From Halomonadaceae bacterium T82-2 (GTDB lineage: Bacteria > Pseudomonadota > Gammaproteobacteria > Pseudomonadales > Halomonadaceae): a stretch of DNA of 64,000 nt. Shown here in pieces: positions 36,278-48,193 of the stretch. The position numbers and the translations under genes are program-made. Numbering within the stretch: the stretch's first letter is position 1; every line of letters starts with the position of its first letter. Under the pieces are notes generated by a model, which searched no databases, was not told the origin of the DNA, and was given only the letters and a program-made list of their open reading frames with translations. The stretch covers positions 105,267 to 169,266 of the forward strand of contig LSBP01000003.1 in assembly GCA_001577635.1 (NCBI GenBank), written 5' to 3'.

Positions 36278-36721
36278 ATGAGTGAACTCTTCAAGACCCT
36301 GGAAACCGCCGAACGCGGTGACACCCGCCCTGCCGAGGCCCTGCTGGCCGCCATGCGCTGGAACGCCGAGGGGCTGGTGCCGGCGATCGCCCAGCAGCAC
36401 GATACCGGCGAGGTGCTGATGATGGCCTGGATGAACCGTCAGGCCCTGGAGGAAACCCTCCGGACGGGGCGGGTCTGCTACTGGTCCCGCTCGCGCGGCA
36501 AGTTGTGGCGCAAGGGCGAGTCGTCCGGACAGGTACAGCAGCTCAAGCGCGCCTATCTGGACTGCGACGGTGATACGTTGCTGCTGGCGGTCGATCAGGC
36601 GGGGCCAGCCTGTCACTCCGGGCGGCGCAGCTGCTTCTATGTGGCGCTGGACGATGAGCACGGCGAAGTCGTCAGTGATCCGCTGATCGACCCTGCGACG
36701 CTGTATGGCGCCTCGCACTGA
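36278..36721 (+). CDS. hisI: Phosphoribosyl-AMP cyclohydrolase HisI
   Basis: 147 residues, HisI only (no HisE fusion); opens the purine ring of phosphoribosyl-AMP in histidine synthesis. The magnesium/zinc signature is intact: [13 protein letters not shown], then [12 protein letters not shown], with the three zinc-ligand cysteines at the canonical spacing of 16 and 7 residues. [14 protein letters not shown] and [15 protein letters not shown] are family blocks. It sits 36 bp after zur, an unusual place for a histidine gene; HisI paralogues in zinc regulons are known. The 3' end overlaps yidD by 17 bp. Confidence 0.92.
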   Translation: MSELFKTLETAERGDTRPAEALLAAMRWNAEGLVPAIAQQHDTGEVLMMAWMNRQALEETLRTGRVCYWSRSRGKLWRKGESSGQVQQLKRAYLDCDGDTLLLAVDQAGPACHSGRRSCFYVALDDEHGEVVSDPLIDPATLYGASH

Positions 36722-37064
36722 AGCCCGCGCCGGCCGCTGGCTGGCCTGGCCGCTGATCGGCCTGATCAAGGGCTATCAGTGGCTGATCAGCCCCCTGCTC
36801 GGCCCCCGGTGCCGTTTCTGGCCGAGCTGTTCCCACTACGCCATCGAGGCCCTGCGTACCCACGGGCCATTTCGGGGCAGCGTCCTTGCGGGGCGGCGCA
36901 TCCTGCGCTGCCACCCCGCTTCGGCGGGCGGTATTGATCCGGTGCCGGGCGGGCCCAGCGAGAAGCTATGTCGTGACGATCCGGAGCTCGATGCTGGATT
37001 CCGCCCCCGGGACGCATCCGAAGGCTCGGCAACTCGGCGGAACGTTTCGGGCGGCGAAAGCTAG
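36705..37064 (+). CDS. yidD: YidD-family membrane-insertion efficiency factor
   Basis: 119 residues. Core YidD domain (about 10-85): [49 protein letters not shown] and GGIDPVP, with the three conserved cysteines. It has an amphipathic N-terminal helix and acts at the inner membrane. The last 30 or so residues are a non-conserved tail, making it longer than the usual 70-90. YidD is normally encoded between rnpA and yidC; here it overlaps hisI in the zur cluster. Confidence 0.88.
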   Translation: MAPRTEARAGRWLAWPLIGLIKGYQWLISPLLGPRCRFWPSCSHYAIEALRTHGPFRGSVLAGRRILRCHPASAGGIDPVPGGPSEKLCRDDPELDAGFRPRDASEGSATRRNVSGGES

Positions 37065-37071
37065 TCTGGGC

Positions 37072-37485
37072 TCAGGCAGCTTCCTGCTCGGCGACGGCAA
37101 AGATGCGCTTGAGCATCGCGTGCAGCCCGTTGGAACGGGTCGGTGACAGATGCTTGTCGAGGCCGAGTTCCTCGAGGAAGGACGGTGGCGTCGCGACAAT
37201 CTCCGCGGGGGAGCGGTCGTTGTAGATGCGCATCAGCACGGCGATCAGCCCGGAGACGATGGCGGCATCGGAGGTCGCCTGGAAATGCAGCTGGTCGCCC
37301 TGGCGCTCGTGGTGAATCCAGACATTCGACTGACAGCCCTGGATCTTGTTTTCCGGCGTTTTCAGGGTCTCGGGAAAGGCCGGCAACTGCTTGCCCATGT
37401 CGATGATGTACTGGTAGCGGTCCATCCAGTTGTCGAAGAAACCGAATTCCTCGACCAGTTCCGCCTGGGCTTGCTGGGCACTCAT
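37072..37485 (-). CDS. sufE: SufE-family cysteine desulfurase activator
   Basis: 137 residues. The sulfur-accepting cysteine is visible in NKIQGCQSNVWIHH; DNWMDRYQYIIDMGKQLPAFP and GLIAVLMRIYNDRSPAEI are typical SufE/CsdE blocks. It accepts sulfane sulfur from a SufS/CsdA-type desulfurase for iron-sulfur cluster assembly. The ATG has a perfect AGGAGGAG site; the open frame upstream is spurious. No sufS or csdA is next to it, so it could equally be CsdE. Converges with yidD, 7 bp apart. Confidence 0.88.
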   Translation of the reverse strand: MSAQQAQAELVEEFGFFDNWMDRYQYIIDMGKQLPAFPETLKTPENKIQGCQSNVWIHHERQGDQLHFQATSDAAIVSGLIAVLMRIYNDRSPAEIVATPPSFLEELGLDKHLSPTRSNGLHAMLKRIFAVAEQEAA

Positions 37486-37547
37486 GATCTCTCCTCCTGA
37501 TTCGTCGGCGGCATTATAACGGCTCGGCGGCGAGGCGTCGTCCGTCC

Positions 37548-38714
37548 TTAGGGCGTGTCGGTCAGCCGATGCGCACCGATCTGACGATGCCACTCCTCGG
37601 CTTCGGCGTGCAGGTAACGGGCCGTGGTGTCGAGCCGCGAGTGGCGTGCGGTTCGGGCCAGGTAGCGCAGCTCCACACCGGCCTGGGCCTGATGGGTGAT
37701 CGCCGTGTGGCGCAGCCAGTGCGGCGTGGCCTCGGCAAGCCGGCCGGCCAGACGGATCACCGCATCCGGCGCGTCAGGGTCCGCGGCCAGAGCCTTGGCC
37801 GCACGGATGAAGGTGCGCTTGATCAGCCGGTAGAGCTGGTTGTCGCCGACGCCGCGCTCGCCGTCCAGCGCCCGGATGACCGGCGCGTCCTCCCCGGCGT
37901 CGGGTCTTTCGGGCAGGCCCAGATGTGCCCGCCATCCGCCGAGCAGCACCATCATGTCCTCGGGTACCGGGATGCGCGCGAGCTTGCCGCCCTTCCCCAC
38001 CACCTGCCACCACCACTGCCCTTCCCGGAACTGAAAGTCCGCCATGCGGGCGTCGGCCATCTCGCGGATGCGGGGGGCCAGCAGGTAACCAAAACCGAAG
38101 ACCAGTCGGTCGCGCTGCCACAACCGCCACTCGCGGGGCGTGGCATCCCCGGCAAGCGGCCGGTTCAGCCAGTTCCAGAACCAGTTCCAGAGCGGGCGCT
38201 CGAGATAGCGCTCGATGCCGGGCTGACGGTTGTCCAGGCGGCGGCGCTTGTCGCGCATCAGGCGAAACGGGTTATGGTCGATCCACCCCGCCTCCACCAG
38301 CCAGCTGCACAGCCCCTGCAGGATCGTCAGGCTCTGCCGCCGACTGGCGGCGGACAGCGGGCCGCGAAACGGCCGCCACTGAGGATGGGTGCGCCCACGC
38401 GGCGGACCGATCCAGCGTGACGCCGGCTGCGGGTCGGCCAGGAAGGCCTCGAAGGCCTGCAGTGCCTGGCGATCGATATCGGCCAGTCGCATCCCGCGCT
38501 CGGCGAGCCACAGAAGAAGCCGCTCGCTCTCCTTGCGATAGGCGCGGAAGGTCTGCGGCGTCGCCCGGTACTCTTCGAGCCAGCACCCCACGGCCTCGGC
38601 ATCCGTGGTCGCCGCGATGCGAGAGACCCGCGCCGCCACCTCGCCCTGCTGCGCGGCCGGCGGTGCTTCGCCCCGGGCCGTGATGGCGCGTGGCCCTGTC
38701 TCGCTCTCTGCCAT
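37548..38714 (-). CDS. Tyrosine site-specific recombinase (integrase family)
   Basis: 388 residues. N-terminal SAM-like core-binding domain (about 40-150: TPQTFRAYRKESERLLLWL) and C-terminal catalytic domain. Catalytic residues are complete: Arg 215 in APRIREM, Lys in GKGGKLARIPV (about 241-244), His-x2-Arg in PHWLRHTAITH (332, 335), His 358 in ARHSRLDTT and nucleophile Tyr 367 in ARYLH. Divergent from a KfrA-like gene, with no excisionase, no tRNA and no phage genes nearby, so it looks like a resident chromosomal recombinase and not the remnant of an island. It is neither XerC nor XerD by length or layout. A GTG four codons upstream is an alternative start. Confidence 0.85.
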   Translation of the reverse strand: MAESETGPRAITARGEAPPAAQQGEVAARVSRIAATTDAEAVGCWLEEYRATPQTFRAYRKESERLLLWLAERGMRLADIDRQALQAFEAFLADPQPASRWIGPPRGRTHPQWRPFRGPLSAASRRQSLTILQGLCSWLVEAGWIDHNPFRLMRDKRRRLDNRQPGIERYLERPLWNWFWNWLNRPLAGDATPREWRLWQRDRLVFGFGYLLAPRIREMADARMADFQFREGQWWWQVVGKGGKLARIPVPEDMMVLLGGWRAHLGLPERPDAGEDAPVIRALDGERGVGDNQLYRLIKRTFIRAAKALAADPDAPDAVIRLAGRLAEATPHWLRHTAITHQAQAGVELRYLARTARHSRLDTTARYLHAEAEEWHRQIGAHRLTDTP

Positions 38715-38784
38715 GTCCTTTCCCACCCTTCCCCTGCCTCGTGGCTTTCCAGGAGGCCCAGTGTCGCCAATACGGTACCTGATA

Positions 38785-38808
38785 TCAAGATAAGCCGCGT
38801 AATCTTGA
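38785..38808. repeat. Inverted repeat in the recombinase/KfrA intergenic region
   Basis: Perfect 7-bp arms TCAAGAT / ATCTTGA around a 10-bp spacer. The size resembles a tyrosine-recombinase core site or a dimer operator; it lies 71 bp upstream of the recombinase start. Confidence 0.5.
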
Positions 38809-38826
38809 ATTTTCAGTGAGCATCAT

Positions 38827-38860
38827 ATGTAAAATATGTAATTACATAATACGTAAAATA
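38827..38860. promoter_or_regulatory. Palindrome flanked by direct repeats, probable KfrA-type operator
   Basis: A perfect 14-bp palindrome TATGTAATTACATA (38835-38848) is flanked by near-identical direct repeats ATGTAAAATA (38827-38836) and ACGTAAAATA (38851-38860), 24 bp apart. The block is extremely AT-rich against the surroundings and lies 74 bp before the KfrA-like gene. KfrA proteins of plasmids bind their own promoter, so an autoregulatory operator is likely. Confidence 0.65.
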
Positions 38861-38933
38861 GCGACACGTCTGCCACGTTTGCAGTAGACTGCGTTGCAAC
38901 GCTGGGGGCGCAAATCGTTCAGGAGGAATAGGC

Positions 38934-39899
38934 ATGGCACGCAGCGGTGTGCAGTACGCGGATGTTCGGCAGGCCATCGAGGTGCTGCTCAAGCGCGGCG
39001 AAACGCCGGGAGTTCAGAAGATCCGTGACGTGCTGGGCACGGGCAGCTTCACCACCATCAGCGAACACCTTCGGGAGTGGCGCACCCGCTGCGAGGAGAA
39101 TCGCGACGAGCCCGCAGCCAGCGAGATACCCGACGCCATCACGGCGCTGATGCAGACACTCTGGGAACAGGCACAAGCAGCGGCGGCCGACGAACTCGCC
39201 CATTACCGCGAGGCGGCCGACAAGGCCGTGGCCTCTGCCCGTGAGGAATCGGTACAAGCGCGTCGCGAGGCGGAAGATGCCCGCGAGCGGGAGAAGGCGC
39301 TCAACGAGCACCTGACTCAGGCACAGCAGCAGTTGCAGACGCAGAGTGCGGAGCTGGCAAGGCAGCAGGCGGCCCGCGAGGCTGCGGAACGACACGGCGA
39401 ACAGCTCGCCGAGCGCTGCGCGCAGCAGCAGGCCGAGCTGGCCGACGAACAGGTGCGCCGGGAGCGCCTTGCCGAGACGCACCAGGCCGCCCTGGCGGAA
39501 CAGCAGGCCGAGTGGCGCAAGCGGCTGGATCAGGAAGAAAAACGCAACGAGGCGGCCGAGGGCCGGCTCATGACCCTGCTCGATGAGGCGCGCCAGGAAC
39601 ACCAGCGCAGCGAAAAGCAGCTTCAGCAGCGCCTGTCGTCGCTGGAAGCGCGGCTACGGGAGGCGGACGAGGCGTTGCGCGAGACGCGGCGGGAACAGGC
39701 GGAAGCCCAGGCCGCACAGCGCGAGACGCAGTGGGCGCTGCAGCAGGCCGAAGCCGCGTTGCAGGAGGCAAGGCGTCGGGAGGAGGCTCTGGAAGCGGAC
39801 GCCGAAGGCTATAAGCAGGAGCGGGACGAGGCGCGCACGAAACTGCGCGAGGCCGAGGCGCGACTGGCTCGCCTGCCGTTGCCGCCCTTCGTCTACTGA
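38934..39899 (+). CDS. KfrA-like DNA-binding coiled-coil protein
   Basis: 321 residues. Residues about 5-60 match the KfrA N-terminal DNA-binding domain (VQYADVRQAIEVLLKRG, then VLGTGSFTTISEHLREWR). Residues about 70-310 are an uninterrupted Ala/Glu/Gln/Arg-rich coiled coil. Plasmid KfrA is an autorepressor with a long alpha-helical tail linked to segregation. Chromosomal copies have no settled role. An AGGAGGAATAGG site gives the start. It is divergent from the recombinase gene across a 219-bp AT-rich region with palindromes. Ends in a hairpin shared with nfuA. Confidence 0.87.
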   Translation: MARSGVQYADVRQAIEVLLKRGETPGVQKIRDVLGTGSFTTISEHLREWRTRCEENRDEPAASEIPDAITALMQTLWEQAQAAAADELAHYREAADKAVASAREESVQARREAEDAREREKALNEHLTQAQQQLQTQSAELARQQAAREAAERHGEQLAERCAQQQAELADEQVRRERLAETHQAALAEQQAEWRKRLDQEEKRNEAAEGRLMTLLDEARQEHQRSEKQLQQRLSSLEARLREADEALRETRREQAEAQAAQRETQWALQQAEAALQEARRREEALEADAEGYKQERDEARTKLREAEARLARLPLPPFVY

Positions 39900-39904
39900 C
39901 ACGC

Positions 39905-39930
39905 GCATGACCGCCGGCCGGCGGTCATGC
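39905..39930. terminator. Shared hairpin between the KfrA-like gene and nfuA
   Basis: A perfect 26-bp palindrome (arms GCATGACCGCCG / CGGCGGTCATGC) sits between two convergent genes. No U-tract, but its position suits a two-way terminator. Confidence 0.65.
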
Positions 39931-39946
39931 CACGCAGTTCAGCGCA

Positions 39947-40537
39947 TCAGCGATAGTAGGCGTTGGTGTTGTCGGTGTGGTCGGTCACGTCACGGATACC
40001 GGACAGTTCGGGAATGCGCTCCAGCAGGGTCTTCTCGACGCCCTCCTTGAGGGTCAGGTCGACGGCCGCGCAGCCCTGGCAGCCCCCGCCGAACTGCAGC
40101 ACGGCGTAGTTCTCGTCGGTGAGCTGGATCAGGCGGATCTCGCCGCCGTGGGCCGCCAGTCCGGGATTGATCTCGCTGTAGAGGATATAGTTGATGCGAT
40201 CCTCCAGCGGGCTGTCGGCATTGACCTTGGGCATCTTGGCGTTGGGCGCCTTGATGGTCAGCTGCCCCCCCATGCGGTCGGCGTTGAAATCGACCACGGC
40301 CTCTTCAAGGAACGGCACGCTGTGGGTATCGACGAAGACGGTGATCTTCTCCAGCGTCATCTTCTCGTCGCTCGGCTCTTCCTCGCCGGGGCGGCAGTAG
40401 GCCAGGCAGGTTTCGGCATAGGGCGTGCCCGGCTGGGTGATGAAGATGCGCACTGCGATCCCTTCGACGTTCTGCTTGGCGAGCAGTTCGGCGAGGTAGT
40501 CCTGGGCGCTGTCGGTAATCTGGATGCTTTCGCTCAT
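39947..40537 (-). CDS. nfuA: Iron-sulfur cluster carrier NfuA
   Basis: 196 residues. The N-terminal A-type-like domain ([19 protein letters not shown]) is the degenerate targeting module, and the C-terminal Nfu domain carries the cluster-binding CxxC in [19 protein letters not shown]. It binds a [4Fe-4S] cluster and delivers it to target proteins, especially under stress. Length matches Escherichia coli NfuA (191). The same reading frame stays open for 2.7 kb upstream across metH, which is a composition artefact. The start lacks a strong ribosome site. Confidence 0.92.
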   Translation of the reverse strand: MSESIQITDSAQDYLAELLAKQNVEGIAVRIFITQPGTPYAETCLAYCRPGEEEPSDEKMTLEKITVFVDTHSVPFLEEAVVDFNADRMGGQLTIKAPNAKMPKVNADSPLEDRINYILYSEINPGLAAHGGEIRLIQLTDENYAVLQFGGGCQGCAAVDLTLKEGVEKTLLERIPELSGIRDVTDHTDNTNAYYR

Positions 40538-40747
40538 CAGTCGGGTCCCGTCAGGGTTGAAGATTTTCCTGACATGGTAAGAAAAAACCCCGGCAGGCAC
40601 AATCCTGACTGAAATACTGGGTTTTAGGCATCGAGTCCCGCCGCTGTCACGAGTCTGGTAGGATATTGCCCCTGACAGAACCGGCGCAGGCGCCCCGTTG
40701 CCGCCCTTGCGACAGGACATACCGAAAAACGACGCTGCTGGAGACAC

Positions 40748-44487
<3,740 letters not shown>

Positions 44488-44491
<4 letters not shown>

Positions 44492-45810
44492 TCGACGCCG
44501 CACGCAGCCAGGTGATTCTTCGCCTGGCGCTGCCGATCATCGGCGGCATGCTCTCGCAGAGCCTGCTCAACCTGGTGGACGCCGCCTTCGTCGGCGCGCT
44601 GGGCGAAGTGCCGCTGGCCGGTGTGGGGCTGGGCGGTTATGCCATGTTCCTGATCACCGCGGTGGTGTTCGGGCTGTCCTCGGGGGTGCAGTCCCAGACT
44701 GCCCGCCGCCATGGCGAAGCCGCCTATGCGCGCCGCGCCCAGCCTCTCGAGGCCGGGTTGCTGATCGCCCTGGCGGTCGCCCTGCCGCTGACCGCGCTCT
44801 GCCTCTGGCAGGCGCCGCGGCTGATCGGGCTGCTGACCGGTCAGCCGGATGTCGCGGCGGTGGCCGTGGCCTATCTGCGCTGGCGCCTGGTGGGGCTGGT
44901 GCCGATCGCCCTGATCTTCTGCTTTCGCGGCTACTGGAACGGCATCCAGCAGACGCGCATCTATCTGGGCATCATGCTGGTCACCCATGCCCTCAACGTG
45001 GCGGTCAGCGCCGGGTTGATCTTCGGCCTGGCGGGGCTGCCCGAACTTGGTGCAGCGGGCGCCGGGGCCGGGACCACCGTGGCCCTGACGGTGGCCCTGC
45101 TGCTGTGGGGAATCAGCAGCTGGCGCCACACGCAGCGCACCCGCGAACGCTGGCGATGGCCTCGTCTCGCCGTGATGCGCCGCACGCTGGCCCTGGCCGC
45201 CCCCCACTCCTTCCAGCAGATGTGGTTCGCCGGCGGCTATGCCGCGCTGTTCTGGATTCTCGGCCAGATCGGGACCGCCAGCGTTGCCGTGGGGCATGTG
45301 CTGGTCAACCTGTCGCTGCTGCTGATTCTCCCCGGGGTCGGCCTGGGACTGGCGGCCATGAGCCTGGTGGGTCAGGCGCTGGGCCGCGACACCCCGCATG
45401 ACGCCCATCGCTGGGGCTGGGACGTGGTGCGCGTGGCCTGGATCTGCCTGTCGGTGCTGGCCCTGCCGATGCTGATCTTCCCCGATCGGGTATTGAGCGT
45501 TTTCCTGCCCGCAGACCTCATCCCGCTCGGCCGCCTGCCGCTGCAGCTGACGGCGCTGATGATCGTGCTCGACGCCGCCGCCATCGTGCTCGGCCAGGCC
45601 CTGCTGGGAGCCGGTGCCAACCGGACCGTCATGGTGCTGACCCTGGCCCTGCAGTGGCTGGTGTTCCTGCCGATGGCCTGGTGGGTCGGTGTCCACCAGG
45701 GAGCCGGGCTGCTCGGTGTCTGGTGGGCGCAGCTCGGCTATCGGGGGCTCAACTCGCTGTCGTTCGCGATGGTCTGGCAGCGCCGCCGCTGGCAGCAGGT
45801 TGTCGTGTAG
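44488..45810 (+). CDS. MATE-family efflux protein, DinF type
   Basis: 440 residues, about twelve transmembrane helices in two pseudo-repeats typical of MATE exporters: [20 protein letters not shown] then [20 protein letters not shown] at the start, and a second half opening near [20 protein letters not shown]. These proteins use sodium or proton gradients to expel cationic drugs or metabolites. The start chosen overlaps the metH stop (ATGA); the longer frame lies inside metH. Substrate unknown. Confidence 0.9.
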
Positions 45811-45819
45811 CGGCGGTGC

Positions 45820-45836
45820 AAGGCCGGCTTGGCCTT
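45820..45836 (+). terminator. Weak hairpin after the MATE gene
   Basis: 6-bp stem AAGGCC / GGCCTT with loop GGCTT, followed by TGTCCTT, 9 bp past the stop. A modest terminator candidate. Confidence 0.45.
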
Positions 45837-45885
45837 TGTCCTTGGCGTAAGGCGTTTAATAACCATAAAGACAGAAAGTATGATT

Positions 45886-45908
45886 ATTTATTCTTTCATA
45901 GAATAAAT
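45886..45908. promoter_or_regulatory. LysR-type box (CysB-like candidate) in the cysI promoter
   Basis: Perfect 9-bp arms ATTTATTCT / AGAATAAAT with spacer TTCAT, containing the LysR-type ATTC-N7-GAAT pattern (T-N11-A). A -10-like TATGAT (45879-45884) abuts it. It lies 66 bp before the sulfite reductase start. CysB, the LysR regulator of cysteine synthesis, is the natural candidate. Confidence 0.6.
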
Positions 45909-45974
45909 CCGGCGGAGTATGGTCGGGGCATGGCATGGATCCCATTTCGCCCTGACTAGCAGGACAACTCCGGT

Positions 45975-47627
45975 ATGTATCGGTACGACTCTTACGACCA
46001 GACACTTGTCGACGAGCGCGTCGCCCAGTTCCGCGATCAGATGCGTCGCTATCTCGAAGGCAAGATCAGCGACGAGGAATTTCTGCCGCTGCGCGTGCAG
46101 AACGGCCTCTACGTCCAGCGTCATGCGCCGATGCTGCGCATCGCCATCCCCTACGGCATGCTGGCGTCCTACCAGCTGCGCAAGCTGGGGGAAATCGCGG
46201 CGCGTTACGACCGCGGCTACGGCCACTTCACCACGCGTACCAACCTGCAGTTGAATTGGCCGAAGATGGAAGACGTGCCGGATATCCTGGCGGAGCTGGC
46301 CAGCGTGCAGATGCACGCCATCCAGACCAGCGGCAACGATATCCGCAACACCACCACCGACCAGTTCTCGGGTATCGCCGCTGATGAAGAGGTCGACCCG
46401 CGTCCGTGGTGCGAGCTGATCCGCCAGTGGTCCACCTTCCACCCGGAATTTGCCTATCTGCCGCGCAAGTTCAAGATCGCGGTGACCGGCGCCGCCGAGG
46501 ACCGTGCCGCCATCCAGGTGCACGACGTGGGCCTGCGCCTGTGGCGCGACGACAACGGTGAGGTCCGCGTGCGCGTGCTGGCCGGTGGCGGCCTCGGCCG
46601 CACACCGATGATCGGCGACGTGGTGCGCGAGGATCTTCCCTGGCAGCACCTGCTGACCTATCTCGAGGCCATCCTGCGGGTCTACAACCAGTTCGGCCGC
46701 CGCGACAACAAGTTCAAGGCGCGCATCAAGATTCTGGTCAAGGCCCTGGGCATCGAGGAGTTCAGCCGCCGTGTGGACGCCGAATGGGCCCATCTCAAGG
46801 ATGGTCCCCAGACGCTGACCGACGAGGCGGTCGCCGCCGTCGCCGCGCACTTCGTCGACCCCGAGCGCCGCGCGGTCTCCGATGACGCCATCGCCGCCTT
46901 CGAGCAGCTGCGCCAGGACAACCGGGCCTTCGCACGCTTCGTCAGCAACAACGTCACCGACCACAAGGTACCGGGCTACAAGGCCGTGACGCTGTCGCTG
47001 AAGCGGCGCGCCCATTCGCCGGGGGACGTCACCTCCGAGCAGATGGCCGCCATCGCCGACCTGGCCGACGAGTTCGGGTATGGCGAGCTGCGTGTGACCC
47101 ACGAGCAGAACCTGGTGTTCACCGACGTCCCGGTGGACCGGCTGGAAGACCTCTGGCAACGCCTCGATGCGCTGGGCATGGCCAACCCCACGGTGGGTAC
47201 TCTGGCCGACCTGATCTGCTGCCCGGGCGGTGACTACTGCTCGCTGGCCAATGCCAAGTCGATCCCCGTCGCCCAGGCCATCCAGGAGCGTTTCGAGGAT
47301 CTGGACTTCCTCTACGACCTGGGGCCGCTGGAGCTCAACATCTCCGGCTGCATGAACGCCTGCGGCCATCACCATGTCGGCCACATCGGCATCCTGGGGG
47401 TCGACAAGAAGGGCGAGGAGTACTACCAGGTGTCGCTGGGCGGCAGCCAGGGCAACGCCTCCTCGCTGGGCAAGATCCTCGGCCCCTCCTTCTATCGCGA
47501 GGACGTGCCGGCCGTCATCGACAAGCTGCTGCAGGTCTATGTCGGCGAGCGTACGCCGGAGGAAACCTTCCTCGACACCTACCGTCGCATCGGTATCAAA
47601 CCCTTCAAGGAGCGTGTCTATGCCTGA
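45975..47627 (+). CDS. cysI: Sulfite/nitrite reductase hemoprotein (CysI type)
   Basis: 550 residues, siroheme and [4Fe-4S] enzyme with the duplicated sulfite/nitrite reductase fold. The cluster/siroheme cysteines lie in LICCPGGDYCSLAN (about 413-420) and ISGCMNACGHHHVGHIG (about 456-460). TRTNLQLNWPKMEDV and QTSGNDIRNTTTDQFSG are family blocks. This is the Pseudomonas-type assimilatory sulfite reductase that pairs with a small DUF934 protein instead of the CysJ flavoprotein. Sulfide made here feeds cysteine synthesis. A nitrite reductase role is less likely given the partner. Confidence 0.88.
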   Translation: MYRYDSYDQTLVDERVAQFRDQMRRYLEGKISDEEFLPLRVQNGLYVQRHAPMLRIAIPYGMLASYQLRKLGEIAARYDRGYGHFTTRTNLQLNWPKMEDVPDILAELASVQMHAIQTSGNDIRNTTTDQFSGIAADEEVDPRPWCELIRQWSTFHPEFAYLPRKFKIAVTGAAEDRAAIQVHDVGLRLWRDDNGEVRVRVLAGGGLGRTPMIGDVVREDLPWQHLLTYLEAILRVYNQFGRRDNKFKARIKILVKALGIEEFSRRVDAEWAHLKDGPQTLTDEAVAAVAAHFVDPERRAVSDDAIAAFEQLRQDNRAFARFVSNNVTDHKVPGYKAVTLSLKRRAHSPGDVTSEQMAAIADLADEFGYGELRVTHEQNLVFTDVPVDRLEDLWQRLDALGMANPTVGTLADLICCPGGDYCSLANAKSIPVAQAIQERFEDLDFLYDLGPLELNISGCMNACGHHHVGHIGILGVDKKGEEYYQVSLGGSQGNASSLGKILGPSFYREDVPAVIDKLLQVYVGERTPEETFLDTYRRIGIKPFKERVYA

Positions 47628-48150
47628 GTCACAGACCGATCGTCCGCTGATTCTCGATCGCCGCATCGCCACCGATGCCTGGACCCTGTGCGAGAGCCTG
47701 GCCGACCGCCCTGCCGGCCGGCCGGCGATCGTGCCGCTGGAGGAGTGGCTGGCTGCCGACGAGCGTGCCGAACTGGCGCCTTGGCTGCCGAGCGATACCG
47801 AGGTGACACCGGCGCTCGCCGAGAGCCTGCGTTCGGCGCCGCTGGTGGCCATCGATTTCCCGAAGTTCACCGACGGTCGGGGCTACAGCATCGCCCGGCT
47901 GCTGCGCGAGCGCTTCGGCTATCTGGGCGAGATTCGTGCCGTGGGCGACGTGCTGATCGACCAGCTGTTCTACATGAGCCGCTGCGGGTTCAACGCCTTC
48001 TCGCTGCGTCCCGACCAGGTCGTCGAGGATGCCCTGGCGGCGCTCAACACCTTCAGCCTGAGCTACCAGCCGGGAACCGACACTAGCGAACCGCTGTTCC
48101 GGCGCCGGCTGCGCGACCGCGCCAGGCACGCGGAAGCCGCACTCGCCTGA
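47620..48150 (+). CDS. DUF934 protein, sulfite reductase partner
   Basis: 176 residues of the DUF934 family: LVAIDFPKFTDGRGYSIARL, then LRERFGYLGEIRAVGDVLID and FYMSRCGFNAFSLRP are hallmark stretches. Members are almost always encoded just after a CysI-type reductase and are needed for sulfite reduction in some species; the biochemical role is unclear. The start overlaps cysI by 8 bp and has AAGGAG upstream; an earlier ATG in frame lies inside cysI. A strong terminator follows. Confidence 0.9.
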   Translation: MPESQTDRPLILDRRIATDAWTLCESLADRPAGRPAIVPLEEWLAADERAELAPWLPSDTEVTPALAESLRSAPLVAIDFPKFTDGRGYSIARLLRERFGYLGEIRAVGDVLIDQLFYMSRCGFNAFSLRPDQVVEDALAALNTFSLSYQPGTDTSEPLFRRRLRDRARHAEAALA

Positions 48151-48158
48151 AATCTCAC

Positions 48159-48190
48159 GAGCGGCCCCGGAGGGGCCGCTCGCTTCTTTT
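48159..48190 (+). terminator. Rho-independent terminator after the sulfite reductase operon
   Basis: 10-bp perfect stem GAGCGGCCCC / GGGGCCGCTC with loop GGA, followed by GCTTCTTTT. It may also serve the convergent Smr gene, whose stop lies a few bases beyond. Confidence 0.9.
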
Positions 48191-48193
48191 GGG

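Noticed and set aside
36278-36721. HisI as a zinc-independent paralogue
   Set aside because: All three zinc-ligand cysteines are present at canonical spacing.
40600-40740. Possible cobalamin riboswitch before metH (CCCGCCGCTGTCAC)
   Set aside because: The short stretch resembles one conserved block, but the other B12-box elements expected upstream and downstream are not found.
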